NCBI RefSeq assembly: GCF_010730055.1
Contig: NZ_AP022575.1
Span: 4,216,001 to 4,280,000 of the forward strand
Direction of reading: 5' to 3'
Length of the DNA stretch: 64,000 bases
Source of the DNA: Mycobacterium shinjukuense
GTDB lineage: Bacteria > Actinomycetota > Actinomycetes > Mycobacteriales > Mycobacteriaceae
Numbering within the stretch: position 1 is the first letter of the stretch; every line of letters begins with the position of its first letter. The translations under genes and the position numbers were made by a program. The notes under the pieces are model-generated. The model was given only the letters and a program-made list of their open reading frames with translations, was not told the DNA's origin and searched no databases. Below, piece by piece: positions 52,407-62,119 of this stretch.

Positions 52407-54353
52407 ATGAACTTTTCGGTGTTGCCGCCGGAGATCAATTCCGTGCGGATGTTTGTCGGTGCGGGGTCGGCGCCGATGTTGCAGGCGTCGGTGGCCTGGC
52501 AGGGGCTGGCCGATGAGTTGGGGTCGGCGGCGGCCTCCTTCGGGTCGGTGACCTCGGGTTTGGCGGGTCAGGTGTGGCAGGGGGCGGCGGCGGAGGCGAT
52601 GGCGGCCGCGGCGGCGCCGTATGCGGGGTGGTTAAGCGCGGCGGCGGCGCACGCCCACGGGGCGGCGGGTCAGGCGCGGGCGGTGGCCGGTGTGTTTGAG
52701 GCCGCGCGGGCCGCGACGGTGCATCCACTGGTGGTGGCGGCCAACCGCAACGCGTTTGTGCAGTTGGTGATGTCGAATGTGCTGGGGCAAAACGCGCCGG
52801 CAATCGCGGCCGCCGAGGCCCTCTATGAGGAGATGTGGGCCGCGGATGTGGCCGCGATGTTCAGCTATTACTCGGGGGCCTCAGCGGCGGCCGCGGCTTT
52901 GACGCCGTGGCAGCAGCTGCTGCAAGCCGTGCCGGGCCTGGCAGGTGTCAATTTGGGCATCGGCAACATCGGCAGCCTCAACCTGGGCAGCGGCAACATC
53001 GGTGACGGCAACTTTGGCATAGGCAACGTCGGCAGCGGCAACATTGGCAGCGGAAACAGCTTCTCCAACAACAACTTTGGCAGTGGAAACCGAGGCAACC
53101 CGGCGAATCCGAGTCAGGGCAACATCGGCTTCGGAAACTTCGGCAGCAATAACATCGGCTTTGGCAACTCCACCGCCCTCGCCAATGGCGCCCAAGGCAA
53201 TGTGGGCGCGGGCAACCGCGGCAGCTTCAACTGGGGCGCCGGCAACCTCGGCGACTCGAACATCGGGGCCGGAAACTTTGGCAACAACAACGTCGGTTTT
53301 GGGAACTCGGGCATCTCCAACTTCCCCGGGATCGCGGCGGGCAGCAACAACATGGGCTTCGGCAACGCCGGGAACGGCAACGTCGGTGTCGGCAATGCGG
53401 GCACCAACAACCAGGGCGCGGCGAACACCGGCGTCGGAAACATCGGCTTCGGCAACACCGGCAACAACAACGTCGGCATCGGTCTTACCGGCGACAATCA
53501 GATGGGCGTCAACCTGGCCGGGCTGCTCAACTCGGGCAACGGGAACATCGGGTTGTTCAACTCCGGCAACGGAAACATCGGCTTCTTCAACTCCGGCGAC
53601 GGCAACATCGGCATCGGGAACTCCGGGTTCCACAACTTCGGCGTCGCCAACACCGGCAACATCCACACCGGCATCGGGAACTCGGGCGCGATCAACACCG
53701 GCTTGTTCAACTCGGGCGCGCGAGACACCGGCTTGTTCAACTCGGGCAACCAAGACTTCGGGCTCTTCAACTCGAACCAGTTTGACTTCGGCATTGGTAA
53801 CTCGGGCCAGTCGAGCTTTGGCGCGTTCAACTCCGGCGGTATCAACACCGGCTTTTTCAATGGCGGTGCCTTCAACACGGGTGACTTCAACGGCGGCAGG
53901 TCCAACACCGGCTGGGGGAACTCTGGCAACCTCAACACCGGCGCCTTCGACTCGGGCAACCTCAACACGGGCTTTGGCAGCACGACCAACCAACCGGGCC
54001 CGAACTCGGGCTTCGGCAACACGGGGACGAACAACTCTGGCTTCTTCAACACGGGCAACCCGGGTGCGAATAACGGCAACTCGGGCTTCTCGAACGCCAA
54101 CGTCGGGGGCAACGGAGTCTCCGGCATCCGCAACTTCGGCTTCTTCAATGCGGGCTTTGGGAACAATTCGGGGGTGACTGGCAATCTCGTCGGGTTGTTC
54201 AACACCGGAGGCAACAGCAGCGCAGGCATCCAAAACAGCGGCCTGGTCCTCGGCTCGGGCATCTTCAACTCGGGCATGTTCAACTCGGGTGCCTTCAACA
54301 TGGGGGGCATGAACAAGTCGGGCTTCTTCAACGTGAACCCGGGTTGGCCCTGA
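52407..54353 (+). CDS. PPE-MPTR protein
   Basis: A 648-residue PPE protein beginning MNFSVLPPEINSVRMFVGAG; ATG 52407 is preceded by GGGAGG. PPE domain to about residue 180, then a long MPTR region (NxGxGN, later FNSGxxNTGxFN) ending in MNKSGFFNVNPGWP. At this place H37Rv has other genes (Rv3532 PPE61 and Rv3528c lie nearby, from memory), and this protein is not an obvious ortholog of either. Expected surface or secreted type VII substrate. It converges on the Rv3527-like gene 11 bp away. Confidence 0.88.
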   Translation: MNFSVLPPEINSVRMFVGAGSAPMLQASVAWQGLADELGSAAASFGSVTSGLAGQVWQGAAAEAMAAAAAPYAGWLSAAAAHAHGAAGQARAVAGVFEAARAATVHPLVVAANRNAFVQLVMSNVLGQNAPAIAAAEALYEEMWAADVAAMFSYYSGASAAAAALTPWQQLLQAVPGLAGVNLGIGNIGSLNLGSGNIGDGNFGIGNVGSGNIGSGNSFSNNNFGSGNRGNPANPSQGNIGFGNFGSNNIGFGNSTALANGAQGNVGAGNRGSFNWGAGNLGDSNIGAGNFGNNNVGFGNSGISNFPGIAAGSNNMGFGNAGNGNVGVGNAGTNNQGAANTGVGNIGFGNTGNNNVGIGLTGDNQMGVNLAGLLNSGNGNIGLFNSGNGNIGFFNSGDGNIGIGNSGFHNFGVANTGNIHTGIGNSGAINTGLFNSGARDTGLFNSGNQDFGLFNSNQFDFGIGNSGQSSFGAFNSGGINTGFFNGGAFNTGDFNGGRSNTGWGNSGNLNTGAFDSGNLNTGFGSTTNQPGPNSGFGNTGTNNSGFFNTGNPGANNGNSGFSNANVGGNGVSGIRNFGFFNAGFGNNSGVTGNLVGLFNTGGNSSAGIQNSGLVLGSGIFNSGMFNSGAFNMGGMNKSGFFNVNPGWP

Positions 54354-54364
54354 GCCGGCTGGAC

Positions 54365-54814
54365 TCAACTGGGCATGGCGTCCAGGTAGCCTTCGGCCAC
54401 CGCGTGTTCGATGCTGTCGGTCAGCCGAGGGCAGGCCCGGGTGCGGGCGCTATCCCCGCCGGCGGCCCGCACCTCGGTGAAGTACGCACAGCGCCGCGAT
54501 GCTTCGGTATTCCATTGCACCGCAGTATGACCCGGCCCGAGCCGCTTGACCATCACGGTGACGTGGCAAAAGCGGCAATCCACCGGCTGCAGCCCCGCCG
54601 TGAGATAACGGTCGCGGTCGGCGCGGCTGGCTGCCCGGACCGCCGCGGCGCGTTGCGGGTCGTTGGTGAAATCCCCGGACTTCGACCAGGGCCCGGGAAC
54701 TGAGTCACCGTCGGGGCGGTGCCGATCTTCATGATCGTGATGGTCACCGTGCAACGACACCATCGACCGGGCTAGCCGATCGACGTCGGGGACCGGGTGA
54801 TCCGACGGGTTCAT
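54365..54814 (-). CDS. Small Cys/His-rich protein behind kshA (Rv3527-like)
   Basis: A 149-residue protein, the length of Rv3527, with no family I can name. The N-terminus has a His/Asp-rich cluster (HGDHHDHEDRHRPD, residues 22-35). The centre has Cys80-x-x-Cys83-His84 (DCRFCHV), with Cys109 and Cys128 completing four cysteines that could bind zinc or an iron-sulfur cluster. It starts five bases after the kshA stop and must be co-transcribed with it. A role in assembling or supplying the KshA iron centres, or in regulation, is conceivable but inferred only from position. Confidence 0.8.
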   Translation of the reverse strand: MNPSDHPVPDVDRLARSMVSLHGDHHDHEDRHRPDGDSVPGPWSKSGDFTNDPQRAAAVRAASRADRDRYLTAGLQPVDCRFCHVTVMVKRLGPGHTAVQWNTEASRRCAYFTEVRAAGGDSARTRACPRLTDSIEHAVAEGYLDAMPS

Positions 54815-54819
54815 GTCGG

Positions 54820-55980
54820 TCAGCGTTGCTGGGCTGGCACGTCGTCGGGAACTTCCCTTGCCTTGAGGTTCTTTTCGACTTCGGCGTTCCAGAATTCGTT
54901 GGCCCGCGTGGTGTCCACCTCGATCTCGAAGCGCTCCACCATCTCCGGTTTGATGTCGGCGACATCGACATAAAACTGCTCATACCAGCGGCGCATCTGG
55001 TAGACGGCGCCGTCTTCCTCGACCAGCAGCGGGTTGTCGATCCGGGTCTTGTGCTTCCAGATCTCGACGTCCTGCAGGAAGCCCTTGCTAACCCCTTCGG
55101 TGAACACTCGAGACAGCTTGTCGGTCATCTCTTCGCTCATGCCCTTGGGCTTTTCGACGATGACACCCCACTGCAGCACGAACGAATTCTGGGTCACCGG
55201 GTAGTGGCAGTTGATCAGGATCGACTCCGCCTTGTAGTTGCCGTATCTGTTGTGCAGCCAGTTGATCATGAACGACGGACCGAAGTAAGACGCCTCCGAA
55301 TCCAGGTGCGCTTCGCCGTATGCGGAGCCCAGATCGTCGACGTCGGGCCGGCCGACGTTGTGCAGATACTGCGAGGCGATGTGGCCCTCAAAGACGTTCT
55401 TGAAGTAGGTCGGCAAACCGAAATGGATGTAGAAGAAATGCGCCATATCGGTCACGTTGTCGATGATGTCACGGCAGTTGGACCCTTCGATGAGGATGCG
55501 GTTCCACCGCCAATCGGTCCATTCGTCGCTGAACGCCTCGGGAATCTCGGGGATCCTGACGGCCGGGTCCGGCGGGTTGCCCTCGTGGTCGTGCCAGACA
55601 AACAGCAGGCCGCCGCGCACATCGGTGGCCCAGGAGCGGGTGCGCGCCATTCGGGGTGTGCGCTTGGCATAGGGGACCAACTTGCAGCGGCCGTCGCCGC
55701 CCCATCGCCAATCGTGGAACGGGCAGGCCACCTCGTCGCCCTTGATGGTGCCCATGGATAGGTCGCCGCCCATGTGCCGGCAGTAGCCGTCCAGCACCTT
55801 CAGGTCCCCGTGCGAGTCGGCGAACACCACCAGCTTGGTGCCGAATGCCTGCACGCCGTGCGGCTTCCCGTCCAGAAACTCCTCGGCCACCCCCAGGCAG
55901 TGCCAGCCGCGCGCATATCTGGTGGGCAACGCGCCGGCATCGATCTCCCGGACGCCGACGGCGCTCGTGTCGGTACTCAC
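54820..55980 (-). CDS. kshA: 3-ketosteroid 9alpha-hydroxylase, oxygenase KshA
   Basis: Rieske non-heme iron oxygenase of 386 residues, as Rv3526. The Rieske 2Fe-2S ligands are Cys67, His69, Cys86 and His89 (CRHMGG, CPFHDW). The mononuclear iron site is in DNVTDMAHFFYIHFGLP. KshA hydroxylates C9 of 3-ketosteroids so that, with KstD, ring B opens; electrons come from KshB, which is not in this window. A KstR box lies 30 bases upstream. The gene is followed by the small Cys/His-rich gene. Confidence 0.96.
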   Translation of the reverse strand: MSTDTSAVGVREIDAGALPTRYARGWHCLGVAEEFLDGKPHGVQAFGTKLVVFADSHGDLKVLDGYCRHMGGDLSMGTIKGDEVACPFHDWRWGGDGRCKLVPYAKRTPRMARTRSWATDVRGGLLFVWHDHEGNPPDPAVRIPEIPEAFSDEWTDWRWNRILIEGSNCRDIIDNVTDMAHFFYIHFGLPTYFKNVFEGHIASQYLHNVGRPDVDDLGSAYGEAHLDSEASYFGPSFMINWLHNRYGNYKAESILINCHYPVTQNSFVLQWGVIVEKPKGMSEEMTDKLSRVFTEGVSKGFLQDVEIWKHKTRIDNPLLVEEDGAVYQMRRWYEQFYVDVADIKPEMVERFEIEVDTTRANEFWNAEVEKNLKAREVPDDVPAQQR

Positions 55981-56009
55981 CCTGTCACCTCCAGATCGTC
56001 AGCCCTAAC

Positions 56010-56023
56010 TAGAACACGTTACA
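56010..56023. promoter_or_regulatory. KstR operator, kshA/Rv3525c divergent region
   Basis: TAGAACACGTTACA fits TnnAACnnGTTnnA exactly. It is 30 bases before the kshA ATG and 72 bases before the divergent hexapeptide-repeat gene. Confidence 0.9.
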
Positions 56024-56063
56024 GTTTTTGGGTAGATGGGCGCAACGACGGCGAGCCTGGCCA

Positions 56064-56088
56064 CGGTATATGCACGCTGCGGTATATG
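56064..56088 (+). promoter_or_regulatory. Direct repeat in the Rv3525c-like promoter
   Basis: CGGTATATG occurs at 56064-56072 and again at 56080-56088, 16 bases apart, directly before the ATG at 56095. The AT-rich repeats could hold the -10 region of a near-leaderless promoter or a regulator site; which one cannot be told. Confidence 0.4.
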
Positions 56089-56094
56089 TAGACA

Positions 56095-56619
56095 ATGCCG
56101 TTGTTTGCTTTCGAGGGCCGAACGCCCAAGATCGACCCCACCGCCTTTGTGGCCCCGACCGCCACCCTGATCGGTGACGTCACCGTCGAAGCGGGGGCGT
56201 CGGTGTGGTTCAACGCCGTGCTACGCGGTGACTACGCGCCGATCGTGCTGCGCGAGGGCGCCAACGTGCAGGACGGCGCGGTGTTGCACGCGCCGCCGGG
56301 CATCCCGGTCGACATCGGCCCCGGGGCGACGGTGGCGCATCTGTGTGTCATCCACGGGGTCCACGTGGGGGCCGAGGCGCTGATCGCCAACCACGCCACG
56401 GTGCTCGACGGCGCGGTGATCGGGGCTCGCTGCATGGTGGCGGCGGGCGCATTGGTGGTGGCCGGCACCCAGATCCCGGCCGGGATGCTGGTGACCGGGG
56501 CGCCGGCCAAGGTGAAGGGTCCGATCGAAGGAACCGGCGCGGAAATGTGGGTCAACCTCAACCCGCAGGCCTATCGCGACCTGGCGCAGCGGCACCTGGC
56601 CGGCCTACAGCCCGCGTAG
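56095..56619 (+). CDS. Gamma-carbonic-anhydrase-like hexapeptide-repeat protein (Rv3525c-like)
   Basis: A 174-residue left-handed beta-helix protein of the gamma-CA/siderophore-binding family. The three zinc-ligand histidines of gamma-class enzymes are present: His65 (GAVLHAPP), His82 and His87 (VAHLCVIHGVH). Hexapeptide repeats continue through EALIANHATVLDGAVIGA. Carbonic anhydrase activity is possible but many family members lack it. It is divergent from kshA and may share the KstR box, which would link it to sterol growth for unknown reasons. Confidence 0.88.
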   Translation: MPLFAFEGRTPKIDPTAFVAPTATLIGDVTVEAGASVWFNAVLRGDYAPIVLREGANVQDGAVLHAPPGIPVDIGPGATVAHLCVIHGVHVGAEALIANHATVLDGAVIGARCMVAAGALVVAGTQIPAGMLVTGAPAKVKGPIEGTGAEMWVNLNPQAYRDLAQRHLAGLQPA

Positions 56620-56623
56620 CCGT

Positions 56624-56685
56624 CGCCGAGCGTGCATCCTACGACGTCGAATCGGCGTGTCGCGTCGCGGATTTCACAGTCAGCG
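56624..56685. repeat. 62-bp inverted-repeat element, copy 4
   Basis: Same ends and length as the copies at 24415, 25391 and 32828. It starts four bases after the hexapeptide gene stop and ends 16 bases before the stop of the convergent LLM gene. The inner stem pairs CGACG with CGTCG. Confidence 0.82.
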
Positions 56686-56701
56686 GGAGGGTGGCGCCTG
56701 G

Positions 56702-57567
56702 TCAGCCCGCGTGGATGTAGGTGTCGGCGAAGCGTTTCAACGAGTCTTGCTTCTCGTCTAGCGGCGCGTCAAACCCCAGGCCGTCCAGAATCCACGGCAC
56801 CACGATGTTGTCGGTGACCCCAATGTCGGCGAGCTCGCGGTGACCGTCCACCCCGAACTTGTCGACGCAGACCGCCTGGACCTCAAACGGTTGGTCGGCG
56901 CGGCCGTATTCGGCGCGCAAGGTGCGCAATTTACCGATGGTTTCGGCCAGCTGCGCGGCGGTCATCATCGCGCTGGCCCAGCCATCGCCCACCCGGGCCG
57001 CTCGCCGCAGCGCCGCCTCGGTGTGACCGCCGATGTAAAACGGCACCGGCTGGCTGGGCGCCGGGCTCATCTGCAGCCGGTCGAAATCGAAGAACTCGCC
57101 GTGAAACTCCACCATGCCGCCGCCCAGCACCAGCTTGATCACCTCGATCATCTCGTCGACCCGCGCGCCGCGGCGCTGGTAAGGCGCCCCGCACCATGTG
57201 AATTCCTCTGGCGCCCAGCCGATCCCGACGCCAAAGCCGAATCGGTTGTTGGTCAGGTTGGCCACCGAGCCGACCTGGCGTGCCAGCAGCAGCGGATTGC
57301 GGGAGCCGAGCTTGAGCACGCTGGTGTAAAACCGCAGCGTCGAGGTGACGGCACCCATCGCGGCGGCGGCGATCAACGGGTCCACCCAGGGCGTGTTCTC
57401 GTCCCACATCCGCGACCCGTCGGGGGTGTACGGATAGTCCGCGGCCGCCTTCTCCATGAAAAACAGCGAATCGGGCAATGCGATCGAGTCGAACCCGACG
57501 TCCTCGGCTGTCTTGGCGAGGCTGATCAGCTGGTCCAGCGGGCACATCGCGATGCTGCAGGTGTATT

Positions 57568-57571
<4 letters not shown>
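56702..57571 (-). CDS. LLM-class F420-dependent oxidoreductase in the ltp3 operon
   Basis: A 289-residue luciferase-like (bacterial luciferase/F420) TIM-barrel protein starting MKYTCSIAMCPLDQLISLAK; the in-frame sequence upstream is inside ltp3. Family features are FGFGVGIGWAPEEFTWCG and PFYIGGHTEAALRRAARVGDGW. The start overlaps the ltp3 stop (ATGA), so it belongs to the Rv3521-ltp4-ltp3 operon. I do not recall an equivalent at this place in H37Rv, where another gene (Rv3524) lies nearby. An F420H2-dependent reduction of a steroid-derived carbonyl or enone is plausible but unproven. Confidence 0.85.
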
Positions 57572-58751
<1,180 letters not shown>

Positions 58752-58752
<1 letters not shown>

Positions 58753-59816
58753 TAGTCGTCCCCTTCCATGACCGCGACCAAGTTCTGCTGTAGCGCCGGC
58801 CCGCTGGTGGCGTGCGCCAGCACACGTCGCGCCGACCCGTCCCAGATATGTTGTGCGGCGAAGCCGATACGCTCCAAGCCGGCGACAAACATCGGGTTGG
58901 CCGCCAGCGCGCCGCCGGACGGATTGGTTTTGGTGGCCCCCGGAATCCGGATGGCGTCGGCGAGAATCAGGTGTTGGTGGGTGAACGGCGCATGAATCTC
59001 GGCGACGTCGAGGTTGCTGGTGTTTCCGCCGCTGGCCGCCCTGGCCGCCGCCGCGGTCGAGGGCGACTCGGTGAGGTCGCGCACCCCCAGGGCCGGCGAT
59101 TCGATGCGGTGCTCGATTCCAGTGATCCAGGCTGGGCTTTCCCGCAGTTCGCGGGCGCGGCCGTCGACGGCCAGCACGATGGCCGCGGCGCCGTCAGTGA
59201 TCGGCGCGATGTCATGTCGGCGCAGCGGGTCGGCGAAAAACGGCCGGTCGAGCAAGTCGTCGATGGTGATCGGCGGCTCCACCGAGTCCACCCGACGTGC
59301 GTTGGAAAAGGAATCGAATGCCACACGCGCCATTTGCAATTCGTTCCACTTGCCGGAGTCGAGCCCCATGCGGGCCTGCAATCCGGCGATCGACACCGAG
59401 TCCGGCCACAGCGGCGCAACCGTGTAGGGGTCGGTCTGCCGCGACAAGACACGACGTAGTGTGCCCGCAGAGGACTTGCCGAAGCCGTACACCAGCGCGG
59501 TGTCCACCTCGCCGGTCAGCAGCTTGATGTAGGCCTCGTATAGGGCCCACGCGGCGTCCATCTCCACGTGCGACTCGTTGATCGGCGGCACGGCGCCGAT
59601 CGAGTCGATCGCCGAGATGAAGGAAAACGCCCGCCCGGCAAGGTAATCCGAAGAGCCGGAACACCAGAAGCCGATGTCGGCCTTGGTGATGTTCAGGTCT
59701 TTATAGAGTTGGGCGAAGCACGGCATCAACATCTCGACACCGTTGGTGGTGCCGTCGGTGCGGCGCACATGGGGGGCGTGGGCAAAACCGACCACCGCGA
59801 CCTTGCGATCGTTCAT
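58752..59816 (-). CDS. ltp4: SCP-x thiolase-like protein Ltp4
   Basis: A 354-residue thiolase-fold protein (Rv3522-like) from ATG 59816; a much longer frame upstream runs through Rv3521 and is rejected. It begins VAVVGFAHAPHVRRTDGTTN and has WCSGSSDYLAG and a C-terminal NPSGGALAANPMFVAG. It pairs naturally with Ltp3, the two probably forming a heteromeric aldolase of steroid side-chain catabolism, with the DUF35 protein encoded just upstream. The exact substrate is uncertain; C24-branched sterol chains are one proposal for this group. Confidence 0.92.
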
Positions 59817-59829
59817 GTGTATTGAGCCT

Positions 59830-60822
59830 TCACAGGTGGTGTTGGTAGGTATCGTAGTCGGCGTCGGGTTCCCCGGTGGGCCGGAAGTATTCGATGTTGT
59901 CGATGCCGAATCCCCACTGCTCGCGTGGTTTCCACACCGCCTCGACACGCATGCCCATCCGGACCTGATGCGCGTCGACGTCGGAAACCAGGTGCAGGAA
60001 CGGGATATCAGCGCCGTCGAGCAACACGTAGGCCGCGACATAGGGCGGCTTGATGCGCTGGCCCATGAACGGGATGTTGATGACCGCGAACGTCGTGACC
60101 GTGCCCTTGTTCGGCAGCTCGACGAACTCGGTGGTGGGTTGACCGGTTGCCGGGTCGGCGCCATGCGGTGGGAAGTAGACCTTGCCGGTCTTTCCGGTTC
60201 TGGCGCCCAAGAGTTTTCCCTCGGCAAGGGCCCGCAGGTAGGCGCTCTCCTCGTGGGAGGCGGAGTGTTGAATGGTCAGCTCGATGGGCGTGACGATCAT
60301 GCTGACCGGTTCCCGGTCGGCGGGCGGCGTCGGCACCGACTCGGCCCGCTCGCCGAGCGCGAAGTAGGCGATGTCGGTGATGGCGCCGACCGGTTCGTCG
60401 GCCCAGTGGGCGTGCACCCGGGCGCCGGACGTGATCGCCTCGGGGGTGCCGGCATCCACCGCGTGCAGCAGCGCGGTGTCGGCGCCGTCGAGCTTGATCA
60501 GCGCCCAGGCGAACGGGCGATCCAACGGTTGGCCTTCCAGCGGCGCCGGCTGCCAGGCCCAGGAGGCGACGGTGCCGACATCCGACACCGGTACCATCTC
60601 GTGCAGCGGTTCACAGGTAATCGGGTCGTACTCCGCCGGTGGCACATGGACCCGGCCATCCGACCCGCGTACGCCCACAATGCGCCGTTCGCGCAGCGCG
60701 GTGAAGAACTGGCCAAGCGTGGGACCCACCGAACGGGTGTAGTCGAAGGACAACGTCAACGGCGCGGAGAGGGGCGGCTCGGGGTGATCGATCAGGGTTG
60801 GTCCGCTCGAACTGGCTGTCAC
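59830..60822 (-). CDS. Tandem DUF35 OB-fold protein (Rv3521-like)
   Basis: About 330 residues from the GTG at 60822, ten bases from the KstR box; a shorter start is possible. It is two DUF35 modules in a row: about 45-160 (GVRGSDGRVHVPPAEYDP ... VHAHWADEP) and about 200-320 (KTGKVYFPPHG ... RVEAVWKPREQ). The rubredoxin-type zinc cysteines are missing in both. DUF35 domains bind and activate thiolase-fold aldolases, as in ChsH2-Ltp2. With Ltp3 and Ltp4 encoded directly downstream, each module may hold one of them. First gene of the operon, under a KstR box. Confidence 0.88.
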   Translation of the reverse strand: MTASSSGPTLIDHPEPPLSAPLTLSFDYTRSVGPTLGQFFTALRERRIVGVRGSDGRVHVPPAEYDPITCEPLHEMVPVSDVGTVASWAWQPAPLEGQPLDRPFAWALIKLDGADTALLHAVDAGTPEAITSGARVHAHWADEPVGAITDIAYFALGERAESVPTPPADREPVSMIVTPIELTIQHSASHEESAYLRALAEGKLLGARTGKTGKVYFPPHGADPATGQPTTEFVELPNKGTVTTFAVINIPFMGQRIKPPYVAAYVLLDGADIPFLHLVSDVDAHQVRMGMRVEAVWKPREQWGFGIDNIEYFRPTGEPDADYDTYQHHL

Positions 60823-60831
60823 GGCTTCGAG

Positions 60832-60845
60832 TAGAACAGGTTCTA
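60832..60845. promoter_or_regulatory. KstR operator, Rv3521/Rv3520c divergent region
   Basis: TAGAACAGGTTCTA fits TnnAACnnGTTnnA exactly and is nearly a perfect palindrome. It lies ten bases before the tandem-DUF35 gene and 24 before the LLM gene. Confidence 0.92.
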
Positions 60846-60868
60846 AGAATCGTTTCAAGGAGGCAGGG

Positions 60869-61900
60869 ATGAAGCTGGGTCTACAGCTGGGGTACTGGGG
60901 CGCCCAGCCGCCGGAGAACGCCGGGGAGCTTGTCGCCGCGGCCGAAGACGCCGGGTTCGACGCCGTCTTCACCGCCGAGGCGTGGGGATCGGACGCGTAC
61001 ACACCGCTGGCCTGGTGGGGCTCGTCGACGCGGCGGGTGCGGCTGGGCACGTCGGTGGTTCAGTTGTCGGCGCGCACCCCGACGGCATGCGCGATGGCCG
61101 CGTTGACTTTGGATCACCTGTCCGGTGGCCGGCACATTCTGGGGCTCGGCGTGTCCGGCCCCCAGGTGGTCGAGGGGTGGTACGGTCAGCCGTTTCCCAA
61201 GCCGCTGGCCCGCACCCGGGAATACATCGACATCGTCCGCCAGGTGTGGGCCCGCGAGCGGCCGGTGACCAGCGACGGCCCACACTACCCGTTGCCGCTG
61301 ACGGGTTCCGGGACGACCGGCCTGGGCAAGGCTTTGAAATCCATTACTCATCCGCTGCGCGCCGACATCCCGATCATGCTGGGCGCCGAGGGGCCCAAGA
61401 ACGTCGCGCTGGCCGCCGAGATCTGCGACGGGTGGCTGCCCATCTTTTATTCACCGCGGATGGCCGGCATGTACAACGCGTGGCTGGATGAGGGGTTCGC
61501 CCGGCCCGGAGCGCGGCGCAGCCGCGAGGACTTTGAGATCTGCGCGACCGCGCAGATCGTCGTCACCGAGGACCGGGTGGCGGCGTTCGCCGGGATCAAG
61601 CCGTACCTGGCGCTCTACATGGGCGGCATGGGCGCCGAGGACACCAACTTCCACGCCGACGTCTATCGCCGGATGGGGTATGCGGAGGTGGTCGACGAGG
61701 TCACCACGCTGTTCCGGTCGGGGCACAAGGACCAGGCCGCCGCGGTGATCCCGGACGAGCTGGTCGACGACGCCGTGATCGTCGGTGACCGCGACCACGT
61801 GCGCAAGCAGATCGCGGCCTGGGAGGCCGCCGGCGTCACCATGATGGTGGTGTCGGCGCGCAGCGTTGAGCAGGTCCGAGATCTTGCTGCGCTGATCTAA
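60869..61900 (+). CDS. LLM-class F420-dependent oxidoreductase (Rv3520c-like)
   Basis: A 343-residue luciferase-like TIM-barrel enzyme with AAGGAGG upstream of the ATG. It starts MKLGLQLGYWGAQPPENAGE and has GLGVSGPQVVEGWYG, IMLGAEGPKNVALAAE and DGWLPIF, typical of F420-dependent members. It is divergent from the Rv3521-ltp4-ltp3 operon across a shared KstR box, so the window has two LLM enzymes under one operator. The steroid substrate is unknown. Confidence 0.9.
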   Translation: MKLGLQLGYWGAQPPENAGELVAAAEDAGFDAVFTAEAWGSDAYTPLAWWGSSTRRVRLGTSVVQLSARTPTACAMAALTLDHLSGGRHILGLGVSGPQVVEGWYGQPFPKPLARTREYIDIVRQVWARERPVTSDGPHYPLPLTGSGTTGLGKALKSITHPLRADIPIMLGAEGPKNVALAAEICDGWLPIFYSPRMAGMYNAWLDEGFARPGARRSREDFEICATAQIVVTEDRVAAFAGIKPYLALYMGGMGAEDTNFHADVYRRMGYAEVVDEVTTLFRSGHKDQAAAVIPDELVDDAVIVGDRDHVRKQIAAWEAAGVTMMVVSARSVEQVRDLAALI

Positions 61901-61981
61901 CGGTGCGCTGGTCACGGCGCGCCGGGGTCCGACACGAGGGTGCTACCCGGCAAGCGCTGTGGCCGGCTAGCCGGGCGGGAC

Positions 61982-62076
61982 GGGGTTGCCGTTGGTGCCG
62001 GCGGCGCCGGGGTTGCCGGCGGCGCGGCCGGTGCCGGGGTTGCCGGCGGCGCGGCCGGTGCCGGGGTTGCCGGCGG
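61982..62076. repeat. 27-bp tandem repeat (minisatellite), about 3.5 units
   Basis: Units start at 61982 (divergent), 62009, 62036 and 62063 (partial), each GGGGTTGCCGGCGGCGCGGC plus CGGTGCC or a variant. It lies in the 219-bp gap between two convergent genes, outside any supported coding region. Translation in one frame is Gly/Ala-rich, which recalls a PGRS-like repeat but without a PE gene. The rest of the gap shows nothing else. Confidence 0.8.
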
Positions 62077-62119
62077 TATCGCGATCCGGTCATCACGTCC
62101 GGCGCTTTGACCCCGTGGC

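Noticed and set aside
60869..61900. Calling the LLM enzymes methylene-tetrahydromethanopterin reductases by function
   Set aside because: The fold is shared, but mycobacteria use such proteins for many F420 reactions; only the family is supported.
61982..62110. PE_PGRS gene fragment
   Set aside because: No PE domain, no start and no open frame of useful length; only a short GC-rich minisatellite is seen.
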